A stretch of 5,320 bases of DNA from an uncultured Lachnospiraceae bacterium (GTDB lineage: Bacteria; Bacillota; Clostridia; Lachnospirales; Lachnospiraceae), in assembly GCA_910585065.1 (NCBI GenBank), contig CAJUCG010000222.1:1-5320 (forward strand), in the 5' to 3' direction. A model generated the notes under the pieces. That model did not search any database and was not told the origin of the DNA. It saw nothing but the letters and a program-made list of their open reading frames with translations. The position numbers and the translations under genes are program-made. This document shows positions 1 to 5,320 of this stretch, piece after piece. Every line of letters begins with the position of its first letter. Position 1 is the first letter of the stretch.

Positions 1-3000
1 AACGCCAAGCTCCCACGGCAGTCCCGCGTTGTAAATGGAACTGCGCGGTGCCGCTCCCGTCCCACCATCATAGCCGGAAATTAGAATCACACCAGCACCT
101 GCTTTCGCCACGCCCGCAGCAACCGTTCCCACGCCCGCCTCGGACACAAGCTTCACGGAAATCCGCGCCTGGGTATTCGCATTTTTCAGATCATAGATCA
201 GCTGTGCCAAATCCTCAATCGAATAGATATCATGGTGCGGGGGCGGTGAGATCAGTGTTACACCCGGCGTGGAATGCCTTGTCTTTGCGATCCACGGGTA
301 GACCTTTCCCGCAGGGAGATGCCCGCCCTCGCCGGGCTTTGCCCCCTGTGCCATCTTGATCTGAATCTCCTTCGCGCTCACCAGATAGCGCGAAGTTACG
401 CCAAACCGTCCGGACGCTACCTGTTTGATGGCGGAGCAGCGGTTTTCCCCGTCCTCACCGATGTACAGCCGCTCCAGACTCTCGCCGCCCTCACCGCTGT
501 TTGACTTGCCGCCCAGGCGATTCATCGCAATCGCCAATGTTTCATGTGCCTCCTTAGAAATTGAGCCGTAAGACATTGCACCGGTCTTAAAACGTTTTAC
601 AATGGACTCCACGCTCTCCACCTCAGCGATCGGAATTCCTTTTTCCGGGAAATTAAAATCTAACAGCCCGCGCAGATGAATCCCCTTTTCCTCCTCGGTA
701 ATCACACGGGAATACTCCTTAAAGATTTCATAATTATTGTTCCATGCCGCCTGCTGCAATAGATGGATCGTAAGAGGATTGTAGAGATGTTCCTCCCTGC
801 CGCTGCGCATTTTGTGGCTGCCTGCACTCTCAAGTGTTAATTCCACGCCAAGCCCTAATGGATCAAACGCGCTCGAGTGCAGATCATCTACCTGTTTTTC
901 AATATCTTTAATTCCGATCCCACCGATACGGCTGACCGTATCCGTAAAATATTTGTCAATTACATCCCTGCCAATTCCTATCGCCTCAAAAATCTTCGCC
1001 CCCTGATAGGATTGAATGGTAGAAATCCCCATCTTAGCTGCAATCTTTACAATTCCGTGCAGGATTGCCGCATTGTAATCATTCACTGCCGCATAGTAAT
1101 CCTTGTCAAGCATATGGCTCTCTATTAGATAGCGGATTGCATCCTGCGCCAGATACGGATTAACTGCGCTCGCGCCGTACCCTAAAAGTGCCGCAAAATG
1201 ATGTACTTCGCGCGGTTCCGCACTTTCTAAAATCATCGCCACGCTGGTGCGCTTTTTTGTGCGCACCAGATGCTGCTGCATCGCGGATACTGCAAGCAGT
1301 GATGGGATGGCAACATGGTTTTCATTCACTCCTCTGTCGGAGAGAATTAAAATATTCGCCCCCTCCTTGTACGCGCGGTCGGCATCGAGGAACAAATGGT
1401 CGATCGCCTTTTCCAGCGAAGTATTTTTATAATAAATAATCGGAATAACCGCTGAGGTAAACCCCGGCTGATTTATCGTCTTAATTTTTAAAAGATCAGT
1501 ATCTGTTAAGATCGGATTGTTGATCTTTAGCACATGACAGTTTTCCGCCCTCTCCTCCAAAAGGTTGCCGTCCTCCCCGATATAGACCGTTGTGCTTGTC
1601 ACAATTTCCTCGCGGATGCAGTCGATTGGCGGGTTTGTCACCTGTGCAAAAAGCTGGCGAAAATAATTAAAGAGCGGCTGGTATTTTTTCGAGAGTACTG
1701 CAAGTGAAGAGTCCACCCCCATCGCCGCCGTCGGCTCCACCCCATCCTTTGCCATCGGCAGGATAGAAGTCTTAAAATCCTCATAAGTGTAGCCAAACGC
1801 CTTCATTAAACGCAGACGCTCCTCTGTGGAAAATTCGTCCACGCGCTGATTTGGAATCTTTAAATCCTTTAGGCAAATCAGCTTGGTATCAAGCCACTCC
1901 CCGTAAGGTCTGCGGGTTGCATACTGCATTTTCAGCTCCTCATCGTCAATCACCTCCCCCTTGACTGTATCGACAAGCAGCATTTTTCCTGGATGTAGGC
2001 GTTCCTTTTTTACAATTTTTTCCACTGGAAGATCAAGCACCCCGACTTCTGATGACAGGATCACATTGTCATCCGAGGTGATATAGTACCGGGAAGGGCG
2101 CAAACCATTGCGGTCAAGCACCGCTCCCATAATATCCCCGTCCGAAAACAGGATGGAGGCGGGTCCGTCCCAAGGCTCCATCATTGTTGCATAATACTGG
2201 TAAAAATCTTTTTTCTCCTGCCGTATGCCCATATCGTTCGCCCACGGCTCCGGGATGGTGATCATCACGGCAAGCGGCAGTTCCATCCCGCTCATCACCA
2301 GAAATTCCAGTGTATTGTCAAGCATCGCCGAATCCGACCCTTCGGTATTGATGACGGGGAGAATTTTGTGAAACTCGCCCTTTAAATATTTTGACTCCAT
2401 CGTCTCCTCGCGCGCTAACATTTTGTCCGCGTTGCCCCGGATCGTATTGATCTCGCCATTGTGGACAATCAGGCGGTTCGGGTGCGCTCTCTGCCAGCTT
2501 GGATTGGTATTGGTAGAAAAGCGCGAGTGGACAATGGCGATCGCTGACTCGTAGTCCGCTTCCTGCAGATCCGCAAAAAACGGGCGGAGCTGACCAACTA
2601 GAAACATCCCCTTATAAACGATCGTGCGGCTGGAGAGGGATGCCACATAAGTATTGTCATTGCTCTGCTCAAAAACCCGGCGCGCAATGTAAAGCTTGCG
2701 GTCAAACGCAAGTCCCCGCGACACCTGTTCCGGGCGGCGGATAAAGCACTGTAAAATATACGGCATGCAGGAGAGTGCCTTGTGACCCAAAATATTTTCA
2801 TGGATTGGCACAGTGCGCCATCCAAGGAATTCCATGCCTTCCTTCTCCACAATAATCTCAAACATTTTCTTTGCCTGGTTGCGGCGCAGCTCATCCTGCG
2901 GAAAAAAGATCATGCCGACCCCGTAGTCGCGTTCATCCCCTAGATCAATTCCAAGGGATTTTGCGGCTCTTTTAAAAAATTTGTGCGAGATCTGCAATAA

Positions 3001-3225
3001 AATCCCCACGCCATCTCCGGTTTTCCCCTCGGCATCCTTGCCCGCGCGGTGTTCTAAGTTCTCCACAATATCAAGTGCCTGCTCCACTGTGGCATGGGAC
3101 TTTTTCCCCTTGATATTAACCACCGCGCCAATCCCGCAGTTATCATGCTCAAAGCGCGGGTTATAAAGCCCCAAAGGGGGACGTTTTGCTTCTTCTTTCA
3201 TTTCTTCTTCCCTTTCCATTTTCAT
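1..3225 (-). CDS. gltB: Glutamate synthase large (alpha) subunit, 3'-truncated by window edge
   Basis: GltB converts glutamine plus 2-oxoglutarate to two glutamates in the cytoplasm, drawing electrons from the GltD subunit or another donor. The frame is open for 1075 codons; family members are about 1500 residues. The class II amidotransferase domain (about 30-430) starts at the predicted nucleophile Cys30 in FEHDNCGIG, after a charged 29-residue propeptide. It contains HSRFSTN (from H233), HNGEINTIRGN (255-265) and EGSDSAMLDN. A central domain follows. The FMN-binding synthase domain begins near 855 with GAMSYGS (882-888), GEGGE (911-915), AKPGEGGHLPAGK (962-974) and SGYDGGTG. The 3Fe-4S cysteines and the GXGXG domain lie beyond the edge. 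The chosen start has AAGGATGG seven bases upstream. In-frame ATGs at 3219 and 3201 are alternatives, and 3201 also has an SD (AAAGGG, 8 nt). All sites before the edge look intact. GltD downstream is expected but not seen. Confidence 0.97.
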   Translation of the reverse strand, partial: MKMEREEEMKEEAKRPPLGLYNPRFEHDNCGIGAVVNIKGKKSHATVEQALDIVENLEHRAGKDAEGKTGDGVGILLQISHKFFKRAAKSLGIDLGDERDYGVGMIFFPQDELRRNQAKKMFEIIVEKEGMEFLGWRTVPIHENILGHKALSCMPYILQCFIRRPEQVSRGLAFDRKLYIARRVFEQSNDNTYVASLSSRTIVYKGMFLVGQLRPFFADLQEADYESAIAIVHSRFSTNTNPSWQRAHPNRLIVHNGEINTIRGNADKMLAREETMESKYLKGEFHKILPVINTEGSDSAMLDNTLEFLVMSGMELPLAVMITIPEPWANDMGIRQEKKDFYQYYATMMEPWDGPASILFSDGDIMGAVLDRNGLRPSRYYITSDDNVILSSEVGVLDLPVEKIVKKERLHPGKMLLVDTVKGEVIDDEELKMQYATRRPYGEWLDTKLICLKDLKIPNQRVDEFSTEERLRLMKAFGYTYEDFKTSILPMAKDGVEPTAAMGVDSSLAVLSKKYQPLFNYFRQLFAQVTNPPIDCIREEIVTSTTVYIGEDGNLLEERAENCHVLKINNPILTDTDLLKIKTINQPGFTSAVIPIIYYKNTSLEKAIDHLFLDADRAYKEGANILILSDRGVNENHVAIPSLLAVSAMQQHLVRTKKRTSVAMILESAEPREVHHFAALLGYGASAVNPYLAQDAIRYLIESHMLDKDYYAAVNDYNAAILHGIVKIAAKMGISTIQSYQGAKIFEAIGIGRDVIDKYFTDTVSRIGGIGIKDIEKQVDDLHSSAFDPLGLGVELTLESAGSHKMRSGREEHLYNPLTIHLLQQAAWNNNYEIFKEYSRVITEEEKGIHLRGLLDFNFPEKGIPIAEVESVESIVKRFKTGAMSYGSISKEAHETLAIAMNRLGGKSNSGEGGESLERLYIGEDGENRCSAIKQVASGRFGVTSRYLVSAKEIQIKMAQGAKPGEGGHLPAGKVYPWIAKTRHSTPGVTLISPPPHHDIYSIEDLAQLIYDLKNANTQARISVKLVSEAGVGTVAAGVAKAGAGVILISGYDGGTGAAPRSSIYNAGLPWELGV

Positions 3226-3381
3226 CGTGATTCCATCCTTTCCATATAACAACTCAATTTCTATGCACGTCAAGGTATATTTATCCCCCAATAAAATCCA
3301 GCAGGTAAAAATCTTCCCTGCCCATGTATGGAACGCAGACTGTTTCAGCTACTTACTTTCTTTCTGTGCCCACATACGCAA
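3226..3381 (-). promoter_or_regulatory. Remainder of gltB 5' leader RNA
   Basis: About 155 nt separate the terminator-like hairpin from the gltB start. The stretch can form a stem GCAGG / CCUGC (3317-3321 with 3301-3305) around an 11-base loop. GUAUG (3374-3378 on the plus strand is CATAC) can pair with the CAUAC at 3327-3331. The related segments CGUAUGUGGGCA and CAUACAUGGGCA occur 48 bases apart. The last part carries the gltB ribosome binding site AAGGATGG (3233-3240). No riboswitch class that I know was recognised. The length suggests post-initiation control, but part of it may be unstructured. Confidence 0.35.
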
Positions 3382-3434
3382 AAAGGCATTCAAAAAATCG
3401 GCGGATACAATCCGCAAATTTTTTGAACGCCTTT
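3382..3434 (-). terminator. Long terminator-like hairpin at the 5' end of the gltB leader
   Basis: Two 25-base arms (3410-3434 and 3382-3406) enclose a three-base loop. In minus-strand RNA, 22 positions are Watson-Crick pairs, two are G-U wobbles and one is a U-C mismatch. The same differences become A-C, C-A and G-A mismatches in plus-strand RNA, so the minus strand is the favoured functional orientation. The 3' arm runs into a tract of five U (GCCUUUUUGCG), as in an intrinsic terminator. Because it sits only a few bases after the predicted gltB start point, it would block gltB unless disrupted, which implies attenuation. It could also end read-through from the acetyltransferase gene, which has no other visible terminator after its stop codon. 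Confidence 0.65.
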
Positions 3435-3439
3435 GTTCA
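3424..3439 (-). promoter_or_regulatory. Candidate antiterminator hairpin with AxxGxx hexaloop (ANTAR-like)
   Basis: Minus-strand RNA can fold UGAAC / GUUCA around the hexaloop AAAGGC, with A at loop position 1 and G at position 4. That is the signature I know for RNA targets of ANTAR antiterminator proteins, which in clostridia are linked to nitrogen genes. The loop and 3' arm (3424-3434) are the same bases that form the 5' arm of the long terminator hairpin, so the two folds are mutually exclusive. The canonical ANTAR target has two such hairpins and only one clean copy is seen here. The regulator is not encoded in the window. Confidence 0.35.
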
Positions 3440-3447
3440 TAGGTGGA

Positions 3448-3476
3448 ATGATAGCATAAGTTTTTTGAAAATGCAA
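3448..3476 (-). promoter_or_regulatory. gltB promoter, sigma-A type with extended -10
   Basis: Read on the minus strand, the -35 box is TTGCAT (3471-3476), the spacer is exactly 17 bases, and the -10 box is TATCAT (3448-3453). A TG sits one base upstream of the -10 box, making an extended -10. Transcription should start near 3440-3441, giving a leader of about 215 nt before the gltB start codon. The promoter lies in the gap after the acetyltransferase stop codon, so gltB can be expressed independently of the upstream operon. Confidence 0.7.
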
Positions 3477-3508
3477 GTGTTTTCTTTTTTGACTTCTTGC
3501 TACAAAAG

Positions 3509-3961
3509 TTAAAATCTATATTCCATAAAATTACTATTCTTCACAAATCCAAAATCTGTATACAATAAAACTCCCATATCGGAAGCGGTGATCTGAACTC
3601 TGCCACACCCATATTCTTTTGCCTCTTTTACAACTCGCGACAATAATTCTTTCGCAATTCCCCGTCTGCGGTAATCCTTTGCGGTAAACATACTGGAAAG
3701 CAGTCCTATTTTTCCATTTGGGCATCCAAAATAGGGAGGTTTTTCGACAAATGACATCCCACTTGTCCCCACGATTTTATCCCCGTCTAAAGCCACCCAG
3801 GAAACAAAAGTGCCATCCGCCATATGACGGCGGTAATAGTCAAACAGTGCGGGCTGCAAATCTATATTTTCCCGCGCTCCTTCCTCTCGTAGCTGGAGGA
3901 TTCTCATTTTTATAAATTTGTCCAATTCCTTTTCGGTCAATTTTTTATATTGTAAAACCAT
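3509..3961 (-). CDS. GNAT family N-acetyltransferase
   Basis: A complete 150-residue GCN5-related acetyltransferase, expected to move the acetyl group of acetyl-CoA to an amine in the cytoplasm. The substrate cannot be inferred. Motif A covers about residues 84-118, GLLSSMFTAKDYRRRG..., with the acetyl-CoA pyrophosphate loop R98-R-R-G101-I-A103 matching the R/Q-x-x-G-x-G/A rule. Motif B near 122-141 has ITASDMGVLLYTDFGF, with Tyr134 in the place of the usual general acid. The length is normal for a single GNAT domain. The ATG directly follows the stop codon of the preceding gene with no gap, and its SD (AAGGAAG) lies inside that gene's last codons, so translational coupling is likely. GNAT assignment is firm; small-molecule versus protein target is unknown. 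The DNA is AT-rich compared with gltB. Confidence 0.9.
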   Translation of the reverse strand: MVLQYKKLTEKELDKFIKMRILQLREEGARENIDLQPALFDYYRRHMADGTFVSWVALDGDKIVGTSGMSFVEKPPYFGCPNGKIGLLSSMFTAKDYRRRGIAKELLSRVVKEAKEYGCGRVQITASDMGVLLYTDFGFVKNSNFMEYRF

Positions 3962-4801
3962 TTATTTTTCTTCCTTTTCCGATTTCTTAACCCGATCTTC
4001 CTCTATCCTCCCATAAACTTTTTCTGACCAGTCCCAGATATCCTTACAGTCATTTTCAAGATAAATCACCCTGTCCTTTAGAGAAAATGGAATATTATTT
4101 TCGATTTTAATTTTCATCTCCATGGGAATCACAATTTTATACACCCAGTCATTAAGCTCTATTTCGTCTTTCACCTTCATAGGCAGCACACCATCATATA
4201 TTGCTTTTGGATGTTTTATCAATTTGTCATATTTAAAATAAAATCTCACTCCGGGCTTAAAATAAAGACTCAAATCTTCTTCGTTCGGGAATCGACCTAA
4301 CGCGCGCTCCATTACCAAGCGATCGCCCGCCTGACAATTCCCCCACGCAAACATAATATATTCGAAATAATCCGCAGGATCGTTTGCCGCGTTCCTCTTT
4401 TCATTCTTTAATTCTAAAACGGGTATATTCCGGGCATTTAAAGCCGACAAAAGCTTTCCGCACTGAAATATTTTTATCGCATTTTCTAATGATGTTGTAT
4501 GACATACATATTCTGTAACACATCCCTTGCGATAAGGACATGCTGTACATTCCGTTAATAATTTCGGGCGCGGCGTATTTTTATATTTTTCTTTCTCTCC
4601 CATTTTTTGATGGATTAAGTCAAGCAATTTATGATCTTCGCATTCTACAGTGCATTCCCTGCCATATAGCTTTTCATATTCTATAAATTCAATCAGCGTT
4701 CGGATCTCCCAATCCGTTATTTGCGGATAATTGGAAAGTTTTTTGTAAAAAACTCCATCCCAAACTTCCGTACACTCAAAATCACCGACTTTTATTAACA
4801 T
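3962..4801 (-). CDS. Conserved-looking protein of unknown function with Cys cluster; possible ART-like fold
   Basis: A 279-residue soluble protein with no signal peptide or membrane segment. The N-terminal about 80 residues are acidic and probably helical. Four cysteines follow as C85-x2-C88-x5-C94-x5-C100, a spacing that could hold zinc or an Fe-S cluster. Next comes HTTSLENAIKIFQCGKLLS (from H101), which recalls the first strand-helix unit of ADP-ribosyltransferase-like proteins. The segment DYFEYIMFAWGNCQAGDRLV (144-163), GVRFYFKYDKL and EIELNDWVYKIVIP (213-226) could supply the later Tyr and Glu positions of such a fold. This H-Y-E reading is inference by eye, not an alignment. The basic-acidic tail ends in SEKEEK. 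The SD is a G-rich GGGGG four bases before the ATG, a short spacing. It is the second gene of the operon and abuts the acetyltransferase. I am confident it is a real gene; its function is unassigned. Confidence 0.85.
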   Translation of the reverse strand: MLIKVGDFECTEVWDGVFYKKLSNYPQITDWEIRTLIEFIEYEKLYGRECTVECEDHKLLDLIHQKMGEKEKYKNTPRPKLLTECTACPYRKGCVTEYVCHTTSLENAIKIFQCGKLLSALNARNIPVLELKNEKRNAANDPADYFEYIMFAWGNCQAGDRLVMERALGRFPNEEDLSLYFKPGVRFYFKYDKLIKHPKAIYDGVLPMKVKDEIELNDWVYKIVIPMEMKIKIENNIPFSLKDRVIYLENDCKDIWDWSEKVYGRIEEDRVKKSEKEEK

Positions 4802-4857
4802 AATTCCCCCATAAATTTCCAGAAAAATTTTTGACTGTTCTATTTTTCTTCTGTTTT

Positions 4858-4986
4858 TCAGCCATATCCCTGCTCTTCATTATCGTTCCAAAAGTGCGCA
4901 TGATAATATTCCCGATCCTGTACAAAACTTTCCTTTATCACACTAACACATTCTGCAATGTCTTTTTCACATATTTCCCTTATCAT
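4858..4986 (-). CDS. 42-residue small ORF resembling a truncated GNAT N-terminus
   Basis: The ORF runs from ATG at 4986 to TGA and begins MIREICEKDIAECVSVIKESF. This closely follows the first strand and helix of many GNAT acetyltransferases. The remaining 21 residues (ending DNEEQGYG) do not continue the domain, and neither other minus-strand frame restores it. It is either a remnant left by deletion of a GNAT gene or a genuine small protein. In favour of expression, it is the first ORF behind the promoter at 5034-5062, and AAAGGAAT precedes its ATG by about nine bases. It ends 56 bases before the Cys-cluster gene. The reading frame stays open upstream of the ATG, but only a TTG could serve as an alternative start. 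Function unknown. Confidence 0.45.
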   Translation of the reverse strand: MIREICEKDIAECVSVIKESFVQDREYYHAHFWNDNEEQGYG

Positions 4987-4995
4987 TTTTTCAAG

Positions 4996-5029
4996 ATTCC
5001 TTTCAAACTCTTTTAAAATTCCTTTCAAA
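4996..5029. repeat. Two 12-bp direct repeats just after the operon start point
   Basis: ATTCCTTTCAAA occurs exactly at 4996-5007 and 5018-5029, a period of 22 bases, or about two helical turns. On the minus strand it reads TTTGAAAGGAAT, and the proximal copy supplies the AAAGGA of the small ORF's ribosome binding site. The repeats cover roughly +1 to +30 of the predicted transcript, where a repressor or RNA-level regulator could act. Chance similarity in AT-rich DNA is possible. Confidence 0.5.
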
Positions 5030-5033
5030 AAAC

Positions 5034-5062
5034 ATGATACCTCAAAATAAACTGTTTTTCAA
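5034..5062 (-). promoter_or_regulatory. Sigma-A type promoter for the small ORF / Cys-cluster / GNAT operon
   Basis: On the minus strand, TTGAAA (5057-5062) is followed after 17 bases by TATCAT (5034-5039), the same -10 sequence as at gltB. The start point should fall near 5026-5027, about 40 bases before the small ORF. No terminator-like structure is visible between this point and the acetyltransferase stop codon, so the three ORFs probably share one transcript. Confidence 0.6.
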
Positions 5063-5114
5063 GTTCATATAAAAAAGAAATGTAGGGTTTCCCTTATCTT
5101 TTTCCCCAAATCTT

Positions 5115-5134
5115 CCGATAAATAATTATATACT
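5115..5134 (+). promoter_or_regulatory. Weak candidate promoter for the divergent gene
   Basis: TATACT (5129-5134) is a five-of-six match to the -10 box and lies 33 bases before the plus-strand start codon, but no convincing -35 hexamer sits 16-18 bases upstream. CCGATA (5115-5120) resembles the -10 core of flagellar sigma-D promoters, yet the expected TAAA about 15 bases upstream is absent. Either reading is tentative. Confidence 0.25.
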
Positions 5135-5167
5135 TTACCTACCATTTACCACAGAAAGGATTTCCCT

Positions 5168-5320
5168 ATGCCCGGCTACGATCAACGCATTACAAGCAAT
5201 TCTACTAATACCCCTCTCTCCGGACGCTTTTCAAAGACTGGAAGAGCCGTTTCTTCTAACACAAATACATCTTCTGCCGCCACACAGGTTCAGGGGCGCG
5301 CGCAGGGGGTCAATTTTACA
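5168..5320 (+). CDS. Unidentified Ser/Thr/Asn/Gln-rich protein, N-terminal 51 codons only
   Basis: An open frame begins at ATG 5168 behind AAAGGA with a seven-base spacer, and continues past the right edge. It starts MPGYDQRITSNSTNT and continues with a polar stretch rich in Ser, Thr, Asn, Ala and Gln, ending VQGRAQGVNFT. No signal peptide or membrane segment is visible. The low-complexity start suggests a disordered N-terminus before a folded domain that lies outside the window. Flagellar hook-length or other motility-related proteins of Clostridia can begin this way, but I cannot support that identification. It is divergent from the acetyltransferase operon, and a hand count of one 60-base line gives about 47% GC, above the neighbouring operon. 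Confidence 0.7.
   Translation, partial: MPGYDQRITSNSTNTPLSGRFSKTGRAVSSNTNTSSAATQVQGRAQGVNFT

Noticed and set aside
48..1439. Several plus-strand ORFs of 61-103 codons
   Set aside because: They are antisense to gltB, whose intact frame and conserved motifs cover the whole stretch.
2598..2894. 98-codon minus-strand ORF
   Set aside because: It lies wholly inside gltB in another frame and lacks recognisable domains; the gltB frame explains this DNA.
3390..3440. Possible 16-residue leader peptide on the minus strand (MNKGVQKICGLYPPIF) spanning the terminator hairpin
   Set aside because: It would start at or next to the predicted transcription start with no ribosome binding site, and it has no run of glutamine or glutamate codons as expected of a translational attenuator.
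3227..3512. Plus-strand ORFs of 71 and 62 codons in the gltB leader and promoter
   Set aside because: They overlap the promoter and hairpin, have no convincing ribosome binding site and no recognisable protein features.
3509..4986. Toxin-antitoxin module reading of the operon
   Set aside because: The small ORF lacks any RHH, HTH or macrodomain antitoxin feature, and the GNAT protein is not next to a typical DUF1778-type partner.
4831..5016. Hydrophobic 61-codon plus-strand ORF resembling a membrane peptide
   Set aside because: It begins with TTG rather than ATG, is antisense to the small ORF, and its Phe/Ile-rich composition is what A-rich minus-strand DNA produces by chance.

Overview
The window looks like a chromosomal segment from a Clostridia-type Firmicute, most likely Lachnospiraceae-like. 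The grounds are the style of the glutamate synthase, sigma-A type promoters with strong Shine-Dalgarno sites, and moderate to low GC. No sequence search was possible, so this placement is inference.

Layout. (1) Positions 1-3225, minus strand: the first 1075 codons of gltB, the large subunit of glutamate synthase. The C-terminal part and any gltD partner lie beyond the left edge. (2) Positions 3226-3508: the gltB control region. It holds a good extended -10 sigma-A promoter. A long, terminator-like hairpin starts almost at the predicted transcription start, and roughly 155 nt of further leader follows. A short stem with an AxxGxx hexaloop overlaps the 5' arm of the terminator, which suggests a nitrogen-responsive antitermination switch of the ANTAR type. 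(3) Positions 3509-4986, minus strand: an AT-rich three-ORF cluster behind its own promoter (about 5034-5062). In transcription order it encodes a 42-residue small ORF resembling the start of a GNAT acetyltransferase, a 279-residue unassigned protein with a four-cysteine cluster and possible ADP-ribosyltransferase-like features, and a complete 150-residue GNAT acetyltransferase. The last two are separated by zero bases and are probably translationally coupled. (4) Positions 5168-5320, plus strand: the first 51 codons of a divergent Ser/Thr/Asn/Gln-rich protein that I cannot identify.

Working together. GltB makes glutamate from glutamine and 2-oxoglutarate, and its leader is the most likely point of nitrogen control. 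The AT-rich operon is a separate accessory unit. The unassigned protein and the GNAT enzyme are probably co-produced, but their substrates cannot be read from the sequence. No RNA genes, insertion sequences, CRISPR arrays or attachment sites were seen.
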